Positions 40,854-48,456 of a stretch of 64,000 nt of DNA are shown here, one piece after another. The stretch lies in the NCBI RefSeq assembly GCF_001895045.1, contig NZ_BDAM01000011.1, positions 186,001 to 250,000 of the forward strand. The letters run 5' to 3'. Under the pieces are notes generated by a model. That model was not told the DNA's origin and made no database searches. It saw only the letters and a list, made by a program, of their open reading frames with translations. Origin of the DNA: Rhodococcus coprophilus NBRC 100603 (GTDB lineage: Bacteria > Actinomycetota > Actinomycetes > Mycobacteriales > Mycobacteriaceae). Made by a program: the position numbers and the translations under genes. How positions within the stretch are numbered: the stretch's first letter is position 1; each line of letters begins with the position of its first letter.

Positions 40854-40890
40854 AGAGGTCCCGCCCCTATCTCTTCGGGGCGGGACCTCT
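40854..40890. terminator. terminator after rpoC
   Basis: A perfect 14-bp stem, AGAGGTCCCGCCCC, pairs with 40877-40890 around a nine-base loop. TCGTCGTC follows. It lies between convergent rpoC and the histidine phosphatase gene. Confidence 0.92.
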
Positions 40891-40966
40891 TCGTCGTCCA
40901 GGGCTTCGTCGTCCAAGGCTTTGTGTCGGGGCCTTGCGTCGTCCGGAGCGTCAGGTCGTCCGGGGC
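40891..40966. repeat. degenerate tandem repeat after rpoC
   Basis: Two 15-bp units TCGTCGTCCAGGGCT and TCGTCGTCCAAGGCT (one mismatch) are followed by further degenerate TCGTCC-containing copies up to the stop of the minus-strand phosphatase gene. Confidence 0.6.
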
Positions 40967-40967
40967 G

Positions 40968-41459
40968 TTATCGGGGGATGTGGAAGTCGACGAGTTCGGC
41001 CCGGCCCGCTTCGAGTTCGTCCCAGCGTCCCCGGACTGTGAGGACGGCGATCGAGGAGGTCGGGAACTTCTCTGCGACCTGCTGCGCCGCGTCCGTGCCG
41101 TGGTCGCTGATCAGATCCAGCACTGTCGCGGACAGTGTCGGTTCGTGCCCCACGACGAGCAACGTTCGGACGTCTTTCGGAACCGACCGGATCTCCTCGA
41201 CGAGCGCAGCAGGGCCGGTGAGGTACAGGCTGTCCCGGTAGTCGACCGGCGCGTCGATACCGGCTTCGGCCAGCGTTCTGCGGGTGCGGGTCGCCGACGA
41301 GCACAGCACCGCATCGATCGGGGGCGCGGAGGCTCTGATCCACCGCCCTGCGAGCCCCGCCTCTCGGCGTCCGCGCGGTGAAAGGGGGCGGTCGTGATCG
41401 TCCACGTCGTCCGGGTACGCGGACTTGCCGTGGCGCAGCAAGATCAGAGTGCGGGTCAT
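40968..41459 (-). CDS. SixA-like histidine phosphatase
   Basis: A 163-residue member of the histidine phosphatase (phosphoglycerate-mutase-like) superfamily, with the catalytic LLRHGKSAY at residues 6-14, a second His in VVGHEPTLSA and CSSATRTRRT. Small members act on phosphohistidine, but the substrate here is not known. The ATG at 41459 follows GGTGGAG. A GTG nine bases upstream is a weaker start. Confidence 0.85.
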   Translation of the reverse strand: MTRTLILLRHGKSAYPDDVDDHDRPLSPRGRREAGLAGRWIRASAPPIDAVLCSSATRTRRTLAEAGIDAPVDYRDSLYLTGPAALVEEIRSVPKDVRTLLVVGHEPTLSATVLDLISDHGTDAAQQVAEKFPTSSIAVLTVRGRWDELEAGRAELVDFHIPR

Positions 41460-41477
41460 GGGCTCCACCGTAGGGCG

Positions 41478-42266
41478 TCAGAGGTGTACGACCCGGGCGA
41501 CCGCGCGGGCGCGTTCGTTCACCGTGAACCACAGGGTCACGCCGTCCGGGTCGTCGAGGGCACGCAGGACGAGGGTCTCCCCGGTCGCGATGGGCCGCAA
41601 GTGCTCGATGATCGCCCGGTAGGGCGACTTCTGCAGGTCGGGACGCGACGCCAGCAATTCTTCGACCCCGTGCCAGTAGACGGCGTTGTTCACATGCCCG
41701 AACGGGTCGAAATCTGTTACGCGTAACGGGAATTCGCGAGTTTTGGTGGGCTCTCCGGTCGGTGTGGGCGGAAGCCACGCGCGCCATTTGAGCCGGGTGT
41801 CGGTCGCGTACCGGGACATGTGGTCGAACAGGGCGTCGCTGATGCGGGTGGGGGCGCCGGTCGTGGGGCCGATGTCGATCCAGAAGGCCGCAGTCTCGAT
41901 GAACGGCCCGGTTTCGTCGAGATCCGGGTCCTCCAGTCGTACTCGCACATTCGCCCACCGCGTGGAAAGCGCATCGCACCACCGGCTCAGGCGGAGATGC
42001 TGGGCCAACCGTGCGGGGCGATGCACATCGATCACTGTGCGCCGGACGATCCACATGGGATCGGTGTGTACGGCGTCGACCGCCTCGAGATTGTCGGTGC
42101 CGATGTCCTGCAGGTATCGCGCGACACCGTCGAGCCGCAGGCGCTGCGCGGTGTCCACGTCGCCGGTGCGCACGGTGCGTTCGGTGTGAAAGGGGGCTGC
42201 CCCGTCGGGGAGCGCCGCGAGCGGCCGGGCCCAGAATGTGTCGTCCGTGGATGTCGCTGTTGCCAC
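41478..42266 (-). CDS. acyl-ACP thioesterase (FatA-like double hotdog)
   Basis: A 262-residue acyl-[ACP] thioesterase. It has two hotdog halves: the first contains DVDTAQRLRLDGVARYLQDI and MWIVRRTVIDVHRPARL. The second has the DFDPFGHVNNAVYWHGVEE motif, whose Asn-His-Glu-type residues form the active site in FatA/FatB. It releases free fatty acids or channels them from FAS. The GTG start is at 42266, 18 bp from the phosphatase start, so the two are probably one transcript. Confidence 0.88.
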   Translation of the reverse strand: MATATSTDDTFWARPLAALPDGAAPFHTERTVRTGDVDTAQRLRLDGVARYLQDIGTDNLEAVDAVHTDPMWIVRRTVIDVHRPARLAQHLRLSRWCDALSTRWANVRVRLEDPDLDETGPFIETAAFWIDIGPTTGAPTRISDALFDHMSRYATDTRLKWRAWLPPTPTGEPTKTREFPLRVTDFDPFGHVNNAVYWHGVEELLASRPDLQKSPYRAIIEHLRPIATGETLVLRALDDPDGVTLWFTVNERARAVARVVHL

Positions 42267-42336
42267 TCGTCGTCCCCCTGTGTCGGATATCCGATCGTGC
42301 GATTCTCGCAGCCGCCCGGGGTGCTCGCAGGGCGTC

Positions 42337-42366
42337 TTGCGAACCCGGTGTGGCGCCGACTACAGT
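42337..42366 (+). promoter_or_regulatory. promoter of the fprB-like gene
   Basis: TTGCGA (42337-42342) and TACAGT (42361-42366) with an 18-bp spacer. Just downstream is GTTAC-N5-GTTAC (42374-42388), a short direct repeat on one DNA face that could be a regulator site. Confidence 0.6.
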
Positions 42367-42436
42367 TATTAGTGTTACGGTCTGTTACATGAACTTGGCG
42401 GTCGTGCCGCCTCCGCCCTTTCCCGAGGACATCGTC

Positions 42437-44113
42437 ATGGCCTACGTGATCACCCAGACGTGCTGCAACGACGCGAGTTGTGTCGCGGTATGCCCGGTGA
42501 ACTGCATCCATCCCTCGCCGGACGAACCCGGGTTCGCGACTGCCGAGATGCTCCACATCGATCCCGTGGTCTGCATCGACTGCGGGGCATGCGCCGACGC
42601 CTGCCCCGTCGAGGCGATCCTCCCCAGCGACAAACTCGAACCGTCGCAGGCACGCTTCGCCGAGATCAACGCCGATTACTACCGGGACAACCCGTCGCCC
42701 GAGGGCTGGCTTCCGCTTGCTCCCTCCCAGGCTCCGCCTCGCGGGCAGGGCACGCTCCGTGTGGCCGTCGTCGGCGCGGGCCCCGCCGCTTGTTACGCCA
42801 CGCAGTCGCTGCTCGAGCGTTCCGACGTCGAGGTCGAGATGTTCGACCGCTTGCCCACTCCCTTCGGACTGGTGCGCGCCGGTGTCGCACCCGATCATCC
42901 CGGCACCAAGAGCGTCACCGACTCCTTCGAATGGTCCTTCCGGCGTGACGCGTTCGCGCTCCACCTCGATACGGAGATCGGTCGAGATCTGACGCACGAC
43001 GAACTCCTCGAGCACCACCACGCCGTCGTCTACGCGGTGGGGGCGTCGGCGGACCGCCGACTCGGAATCGCCGGTGAAGACCTCCCCGGAAGTCATGCGG
43101 CCACCGAGTTCGTGGCCTGGTACAACGGGCATCCCGATTACGCCGACCGCACCTTCGACCTCTCCGGTGAGCGCGCCGTGATCGTGGGGAACGGTAACGT
43201 CGCACTCGACGTCGCCCGCATCCTCACCATGGACGTGGGCGAACTCGCTCGCACGGACATCGCCGACCACGCATTGAAGGCATTGCGCAACAGCAACATC
43301 CGCGAAGTCGTGCTGCTCGGGCGCCGCGGTCCCGCGCAGGCTGCGTACAGCAACCCGGAGTTCGTCGCACTCGCCGATCTCCACGGAGTCGACGTCGTCA
43401 TCGACGCCGCGGACCTCGACCTCGATCCGGTCAGCGCCCGCGCCGCCGACGAAGATCCCGTCGTGGCGTCGAAGGTGCGCCTTGCCCGCGAGTACGCGCA
43501 ACGGCCACTCCGGCCCGGCAACCGGCGCATCGTGTTCCGCTTCTTCGCCGCGCCACACGAACTGCTCGGCGACGACCACGTGACGGGGGTGCGGGTCGCG
43601 CGCACCGCATTCGCCGATACCGGTGACGCGGCGGTGGTCCGTCCGACCGGTGACTTCGACGACCTCCCGGCGACGCTCGTGCTCCGGTCGATCGGATACC
43701 GGGGTGTGCCGATACCCGGGGTCCCGTTCGACGAGGCACGCGGAGTCGTCCCCAACTCGGAGGGGCGCGTCGGGCCCGGCGTGTACGTCGCCGGGTGGAT
43801 CAAGCGGGGGCCGAGCGGGGTCATCGGCACCAACAAGTCGTGTGCACGCGAGACGGTGACTTCACTGCTGGCGGATTTCGACTCCGGCGCATTGCGCGAA
43901 CCACGTGGTGACCGCAGGGCGCTGCACAAGCTGCTCGGCCGGCGGCGACCCGAACGGGTCGACCTCGACGGTTGGCGGGCGATCGACGCCGCCGAACGAA
44001 AGGCGGGCGTCGCTCAGGGGCGACCGCGAGTGAAGATCACCGACCGCGAGGTGCTCGTCGAACTCGGACGCCGTCGCCGTCGACTGCCGTTGATCGGAGC
44101 GGTCCGCCGGTAA
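42437..44113 (+). CDS. fprB: ferredoxin/ferredoxin--NADP reductase fusion, FprB-like
   Basis: A 558-residue fusion. Residues 1-60 are a seven-iron-type ferredoxin (Cys 9, 15, 19, 23 and CIDCGACADACP with Cys 46, 49, 52, 56). Residues from about 105 form an adrenodoxin-reductase-like FAD/NADP domain (VAVVGAGPAACYATQSLLE, VIVGNGNVALDVARIL, and PSGVIGTNKSCARETV near the end). It matches M. tuberculosis FprB in layout. It should pass electrons between NADPH and ferredoxin-type carriers. The ATG at 42437 follows GAGGA. An ATG at 42389 is a weaker alternative. Confidence 0.92.
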   Translation: MAYVITQTCCNDASCVAVCPVNCIHPSPDEPGFATAEMLHIDPVVCIDCGACADACPVEAILPSDKLEPSQARFAEINADYYRDNPSPEGWLPLAPSQAPPRGQGTLRVAVVGAGPAACYATQSLLERSDVEVEMFDRLPTPFGLVRAGVAPDHPGTKSVTDSFEWSFRRDAFALHLDTEIGRDLTHDELLEHHHAVVYAVGASADRRLGIAGEDLPGSHAATEFVAWYNGHPDYADRTFDLSGERAVIVGNGNVALDVARILTMDVGELARTDIADHALKALRNSNIREVVLLGRRGPAQAAYSNPEFVALADLHGVDVVIDAADLDLDPVSARAADEDPVVASKVRLAREYAQRPLRPGNRRIVFRFFAAPHELLGDDHVTGVRVARTAFADTGDAAVVRPTGDFDDLPATLVLRSIGYRGVPIPGVPFDEARGVVPNSEGRVGPGVYVAGWIKRGPSGVIGTNKSCARETVTSLLADFDSGALREPRGDRRALHKLLGRRRPERVDLDGWRAIDAAERKAGVAQGRPRVKITDREVLVELGRRRRRLPLIGAVRR

Positions 44114-44118
44114 ACCGG

Positions 44119-44148
44119 TTGGGGCACGGCGACGGCGGTCGTTAAGAT
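44119..44148 (+). promoter_or_regulatory. candidate promoter of the DHA2 exporter
   Basis: TTGGGG and TAAGAT with an 18-bp spacer begin six bases after the fprB stop, in a 151-bp gap with no other feature. Confidence 0.4.
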
Positions 44149-44264
44149 CATTCGGCGTTTCGCAGCCGCCATCGAGGTCGACGACGACCCCACGGGCCGG
44201 CTCCTTGCGTGACGCTTCTTTCTCTTGCGCGGGTGCTCACCTGCGCCGACCCTGGAGTGATCCC

Positions 44265-45791
44265 ATGACAGCGCCGCCCGCCAAATCCCCGGATCAGCCG
44301 AGCGACAAGCTCGACGCCGCCGTACTGAAGATCGCGTCGGTCGTCGTGCTCGGTGCCATCATGTCGATTCTCGACGTCACCGTGGTGTCGGTGGCACTGC
44401 CGACGTTCATGTCGGAGTTCGAGGCCACCTACGCGACTGTCGCGTGGACCATGACGGCCTACACCCTCGCGCTCGCGAGCGTGATCCCGCTCACGGGCTG
44501 GGCCGCGGATCGCTTCGGAACCAAGCGGCTCTACCTGACGGCTCTCGTGCTCTTCGTCGCCGGTTCCGTGCTGTGCAGCGTCGCGTGGGATGTGACCTCA
44601 CTGATCGCTTTCCGCGTCGTCCAGGGCTTCGGCGGCGGCATGCTCATGCCGCTCGGCATGACGATCATGACGCGTGCTGCCGGGCCGCACCGCGTGGGCC
44701 GGGTCATGGCGGTCCTCGGAATCCCCATGCTGCTCGGACCCATCGGCGGCCCGATTCTCGGCGGCTGGCTCATCGATGTCGCGACGTGGCACTGGATCTT
44801 CCTCATCAACCTGCCGATCGGGCTGATCGCACTGATCGTCGCCGTGGTCGTGTTGCCGAAGGATGCGCCGAAGGCGTCGGAGTCGTTCGATTTCCGAGGC
44901 ATGCTGCTGCTCTCGCCGGGACTCGCGCTCTTCCTCTTCGGCGTCTCATCCATCCCGGAAACCGGGACCGTCTTCTCCGCACGGGTGCTGGTCAGCGGAC
45001 TCGCGGGTCTCGCACTCATCGCGGCGTTCGTCGTCCACGCCCTTCGCACCGACCACCCGCTCATCGATCTGAGGCTGTTCGGCAATCGTCAACTGACGTT
45101 CGCCGTCCTGACGATGTCGGTGTTCGCCATCGGCTTCTTCGGTGCCGGGCTGCTGTTCCCGAGCTATTTCCTCCAGGTGCGGGGCGAGACCACCCTCGCA
45201 GCCGGGCTCCTGCTCGCACCGCAGGGTATCGGCGCGATGCTCACGATGCCCATCGCGGGACAGCTGGTCGACCGCATCGGGCCGGGGAAGATCGTGCTGA
45301 CCGGTCTCGCACTGGTGGCCCTGGGCATGAGCGTGTTCACCCAGGTCGGTGTCGACACCGGTTACCCGCTGCTTCTGGGAGCACTGTTTGTGATGGGCAT
45401 GGGTATGGGCTGCACGATGATGCCCACCATGACCGCCGCGCTGCAGACCCTCACCGACAGCAGCATCGCGCGCGGTTCGACGTTGATGAACATCGTCCAG
45501 CAGGCTGCCGGCTCCATCGGCACGGCGATGATGTCGGTGATCCTCACCAGCCGGATCATCGCGCCGCAGGGTGCGCCCGAGGGGTCGTCCGGCCAGCCCG
45601 ACGCCGAGATGCTCGCGCAGCTTCCTCCCGAGATGCAGCAGTCGGTGCTGAGCTCACTCGCCGAGGCGTTCGGGTTCACCTTCCTCGTCGCGACCATCGT
45701 GATGGTGTTCGCGCTGATTCCGGCGGCGTTCCTTCCCCGGAAACGTGCCGAGAAGCCCGAGGGCACAGGCGCCCCCGTCGTGATGCACTGA
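44265..45791 (+). CDS. MFS exporter, DHA2 (EmrB/QacA) family
   Basis: A 508-residue proton-driven multidrug-type exporter with about 14 hydrophobic segments. Family motifs are visible: the motif-D1 region LDVTVVSVALPTF near residue 40, motif A WAADRFGTKRLYL near residue 90, and the antiporter motif C LGIPMLLGPIGGPILGG. The ATG follows GGAGTGA. Its substrate cannot be told from sequence. There is no adjacent regulator. Confidence 0.9.
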   Translation: MTAPPAKSPDQPSDKLDAAVLKIASVVVLGAIMSILDVTVVSVALPTFMSEFEATYATVAWTMTAYTLALASVIPLTGWAADRFGTKRLYLTALVLFVAGSVLCSVAWDVTSLIAFRVVQGFGGGMLMPLGMTIMTRAAGPHRVGRVMAVLGIPMLLGPIGGPILGGWLIDVATWHWIFLINLPIGLIALIVAVVVLPKDAPKASESFDFRGMLLLSPGLALFLFGVSSIPETGTVFSARVLVSGLAGLALIAAFVVHALRTDHPLIDLRLFGNRQLTFAVLTMSVFAIGFFGAGLLFPSYFLQVRGETTLAAGLLLAPQGIGAMLTMPIAGQLVDRIGPGKIVLTGLALVALGMSVFTQVGVDTGYPLLLGALFVMGMGMGCTMMPTMTAALQTLTDSSIARGSTLMNIVQQAAGSIGTAMMSVILTSRIIAPQGAPEGSSGQPDAEMLAQLPPEMQQSVLSSLAEAFGFTFLVATIVMVFALIPAAFLPRKRAEKPEGTGAPVVMH

Positions 45792-45834
45792 CCTCGCGGG
45801 CCGGTGCGGTGGCGCATCGAACATCTGCGTGGTG

Positions 45835-45864
45835 CGGGGGCCGTGACGTAGGTCGCGGCCCCCG
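45835..45864 (+). terminator. terminator after the exporter
   Basis: CGGGGGCCG pairs with CGGCCCCCG (45856-45864) around a 12-base loop, 44 bases after the exporter stop. Confidence 0.65.
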
Positions 45865-45922
45865 TTCGCGTTCCCCGATAGGCTCGGCCGGAGCAGAGCC
45901 CGCGAACGAAACGGACAGGTGC

Positions 45923-46378
45923 ATGAGCCTCGATTCTCCCGACCGGACCTCCCTGCCCCGACGCACACTGCTCGGTGGGGCCGGAGCGGCAGCGGCCGTC
46001 GCTGCCCTCACGGCGTGTGGTGCGTCCTCCGACGCGGCAGGCGATGCACCGCAGGCACAAACCCCGACGACGACGGCACGCCCCGGTCCCGACGCGGAAG
46101 TGGTCGCGGCCGTCGCCGATGTCCCCGTCGGAGGCGGGGTGCTCATCGAGGGCAGACGACTGGTACTCACACAGCCCACAGAGGGCGACTTCTGTGCGTT
46201 TCTCGCGTTGTGCACGCACCAGGGCTGCAACATCACCTCTGTCGAGGGCGACACGATCGTGTGCGCGTGCCACGGCAGCAAGTTCGCTCTCGACGGGACC
46301 GTGATGCAGGGTCCTGCCAAGCGTCCGCTGAAGGCGCAGCCCGTCGAAGCCCGGGGTACCGACCTCGTCGTCGGCTGA
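45923..46378 (+). CDS. Tat-exported lipoprotein with Rieske [2Fe-2S] domain
   Basis: A 151-residue protein. The N-terminus carries twin arginines (RR at 13-14) and a lipobox ending in LTAC with Cys32, so it is probably exported folded by Tat and anchored by lipid. The Rieske domain has CTHQGC and CACHGSKF: Cys97, His99, Cys114 and His117 fit as cluster ligands, and Cys102-Cys116 as the stabilising disulfide. It is not part of a bc1 operon, and its redox partners are unknown. Confidence 0.88.
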   Translation: MSLDSPDRTSLPRRTLLGGAGAAAAVAALTACGASSDAAGDAPQAQTPTTTARPGPDAEVVAAVADVPVGGGVLIEGRRLVLTQPTEGDFCAFLALCTHQGCNITSVEGDTIVCACHGSKFALDGTVMQGPAKRPLKAQPVEARGTDLVVG

Positions 46379-46405
46379 CTCCCCTCGGGCGGACCGCCCG
46401 CACGC

Positions 46406-46411
46406 TAGGGT
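46406..46411 (+). promoter_or_regulatory. -10 element of a probable leaderless promoter (DUF202 pair)
   Basis: TAGGGT followed by seven bases and the GTG at 46419. There is no ribosome-binding site. Confidence 0.45.
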
Positions 46412-46418
46412 CGGACCT

Positions 46419-46787
46419 GTGGATTCGAGCCCGGGCAGGTGGCGTCCGAAGGCACTGCGGGACGGCGAGGACCCCGACCCGCGATTCACTCTCGCCAACG
46501 AGCGCACCTTTCTCGCGTGGATCCGGACGGCGCTCGGTCTGATCGCCGCCGCTGTGGGGCTCGAGGCCTTTGCCGGCGATGTCATCACCTCGAGCATCCG
46601 CACTGCGTTCGCGTGTGCGCTGCTCATCTGCGCCGCAATCCTCGTGGTTGTGGCGGTGGCACGCTGGCTGAGCGTCGAACGAGCGATGCGCACGCAACGC
46701 CCGCTCCCGCTGCCGTGGGCGTCGTTCCTGCTCGCCGGACTGCTCGCGACAGCAGGCATCGGGCTCGCCGTCGCGATAGCGGTGTGA
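46419..46787 (+). CDS. DUF202 (YidH-like) membrane protein 1
   Basis: A 122-residue protein with the family segment RFTLANERTFLAWIRTALGLIAAAVGLE and three hydrophobic helices (about residues 38-52, 61-80 and 99-121). The function of DUF202 is unknown. A second DUF202 gene starts eight bases downstream, so the pair is likely one transcript and one complex. Confidence 0.85.
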   Translation: MDSSPGRWRPKALRDGEDPDPRFTLANERTFLAWIRTALGLIAAAVGLEAFAGDVITSSIRTAFACALLICAAILVVVAVARWLSVERAMRTQRPLPLPWASFLLAGLLATAGIGLAVAIAV

Positions 46788-46794
46788 CCTCCCC

Positions 46795-47118
46795 ATGAGG
46801 CACGACGACCCCGGACTTCAGCCCGAACGCACGAGCCTCGCCTGGATGCGCACCGGAGCCGCCCTCGGGGCCGTGGTGCTGGCGTTCATGCGGTTCACTC
46901 CGGGACCGGGTCCGGTGGTCGCGGCCGTGGGTCTGGTGTGCCTCACACCCGCGGTGATCGTGCTGCTCTCCGCCAGGTTCCGTCACCGTGCCCGCGTGCG
47001 AGATTTCGTCGCCGGGGAGGTGGACTATCTCTGGTGGCGCAACATCCTGGTCGCGGCAAGCGTCGTGGTGCTCGCGATCACGGCAGCAGTACTCATCGCG
47101 GTGTCGGGAGCCGCGTGA
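46795..47118 (+). CDS. DUF202 membrane protein 2
   Basis: A 107-residue protein beginning with the same kind of motif (LQPERTSLAWMRTGAALGAV) and having three hydrophobic helices. It differs from its neighbour in most other positions, so this is a divergent pair rather than a recent duplication. Confidence 0.85.
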   Translation: MRHDDPGLQPERTSLAWMRTGAALGAVVLAFMRFTPGPGPVVAAVGLVCLTPAVIVLLSARFRHRARVRDFVAGEVDYLWWRNILVAASVVVLAITAAVLIAVSGAA

Positions 47119-47239
47119 GTGCTCAGCCTCGACCCGGCCGTCGTCACATCTTCAGACCGCCTGTCTACCAGGTACGGACACCCGTCTCGTCGTGGAGTAT
47201 CCCCGTGGGTCCGTCGGCGCCGACGCGGGTAATGCCCGT

Positions 47240-48352
47240 TCACGCGAATACGACGACGCCGGTCAACGCGATCGCCGCGACCCACACCGTCGTCACGGCG
47301 GCCAAGACCAGCGGACGCCATCCCAGGCCGCGAATCATGTCGCGGTGCACGCCTGTTCCCAGCGCGAACATCGCGACGGTGAGCAGCGCGACCTGAGCGC
47401 TGTGCGCGACCTCCAGTGCCTGCGGCGGGACCATGCCGGTCGCGCGGACGGCGACGAGGACCAGGAAGCCCACGAGGAACGCGGGTACGAGCGGAGGGTT
47501 GTGCCCGTCGCCCCGCGCGTTGCCGCTGCCCCGCGCGTTGCCGCTGCCCCGCGCGTTGCCGCTGCCCCGCGCGTTGCCGCTGCCCCGCGCGTTGCCGCTG
47601 CGCCGCGCCACGGCGCCTACGACGGCGACCACCGGGGCCAGCAGCGCGACTCGCGCGAGTTTGACGGTGACCGCGACGGCGAGCGCACCGCCGGCGGCTG
47701 CCGTCGTGGCGTCGAGGGCGGTTCCCGCCGCCACGACCTGGGCAACCTCGTGGATCGCTGCTCCCGCCCACATGCCCGCTTCGGTCGAGTCGAGTCCCAA
47801 GACGCCGGCGAGGGCGGGAAGGAGCGGGATCATTGCGGTGCCGAAGACGACGACGAGGGCGATCGTCGTGACGAGTTCTCGTTTGCGCGCATCGATCACG
47901 CCGTCGACCGCGGCGGCAGCGGCGGCGCCGCAGATCGAGAAGCCGCACGCGATGAGCACTCGTTCGGACCAGCCGACGCCGAGCCACCTTCCGAACAGCA
48001 GAGCGCCGCCGATGCCTGCGGTGACCACCGCGGCCGCGACGCCCATCGCACCCCAGCCGAGCCCGACGACATCGGATATGGCGAGCTGCAACCCCAGCAG
48101 TGCGACACCGATCCGGAGGAGGCGCTTGGATGCCAGCGCCAGACCGGGTTCGAGCACGGCAAGGCGCGGCCCCACGTTGGCCACGGCGACTCCGAGCACG
48201 ATCGCGATCAGCAGGGGACTCGTGCCGGAGAACAGGCGAGCGGAAGCGAGCGCGAGCGCGGCACCTGTTGCTGCGACGGCCAGGCCGGGAAGGACAGGGC
48301 GTATGCGTCGACGCAGGGGCTCGGTAGGAAGCGGAGCGATGACGGCGACCAT
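47240..48352 (-). CDS. YeiH-family putative sulfate exporter
   Basis: A 370-residue protein of the UPF0324/YeiH family with about ten hydrophobic helices. GFSICGAAAAAAVDGV and GAAIHEVAQVVAAG match the conserved family blocks. The loop near residues 247-280 contains five copies of GSGNAR from an 18-bp tandem repeat. The ATG at 48352 is chosen as the first Met before the first helix; a longer frame to 48481 would run into the lysR gene. It is divergent from lysR, whose product probably controls it. Confidence 0.82.
   Translation of the reverse strand: MVAVIAPLPTEPLRRRIRPVLPGLAVAATGAALALASARLFSGTSPLLIAIVLGVAVANVGPRLAVLEPGLALASKRLLRIGVALLGLQLAISDVVGLGWGAMGVAAAVVTAGIGGALLFGRWLGVGWSERVLIACGFSICGAAAAAAVDGVIDARKRELVTTIALVVVFGTAMIPLLPALAGVLGLDSTEAGMWAGAAIHEVAQVVAAGTALDATTAAAGGALAVAVTVKLARVALLAPVVAVVGAVARRSGNARGSGNARGSGNARGSGNARGSGNARGDGHNPPLVPAFLVGFLVLVAVRATGMVPPQALEVAHSAQVALLTVAMFALGTGVHRDMIRGLGWRPLVLAAVTTVWVAAIALTGVVVFA
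47502..47609. repeat. 18-bp in-frame tandem repeat inside yeiH
   Basis: Four perfect units of TTGCCGCTGCCCCGCGCG at 47520-47591, flanked by partial copies on both sides. On the coding strand they give GSGNAR repeats, so copy number can change without shifting the frame. Confidence 0.92.
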
Positions 48353-48408
48353 GCTTCGAGCTTGTCGTGGATGCCGCTCCGCGACTAGCCGTCGATTCGG
48401 CATGAGGT

Positions 48409-48425
48409 CATATCTGATCGATATG
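48409..48425. promoter_or_regulatory. palindrome 1 in the yeiH-lysR intergenic region
   Basis: CATATCTGATCGATATG, a near-perfect 17-bp inverted repeat with T-N11-A symmetry, as expected for a LysR-type regulator site. Confidence 0.65.
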
Positions 48426-48439
48426 AAGAAGCTGAGCGG

Positions 48440-48456
48440 CATATCGTATCGGTATG
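48440..48456. promoter_or_regulatory. palindrome 2, overlapping the lysR start codon
   Basis: CATATCGTATCGGTATG, a related 17-bp inverted repeat placed 31 bp (three helical turns) from palindrome 1. It ends on the lysR ATG, suggesting autorepression. Confidence 0.6.

Noticed and set aside
45923-46378. Rieske subunit of the cytochrome bc1 complex
   Set aside because: It is far shorter than actinobacterial QcrA, is a lipoprotein, and has no cytochrome b or c genes beside it.
47502-47609. CRISPR array
   Set aside because: The repeats are contiguous 18-bp units with no spacers and lie in frame inside a transporter gene.
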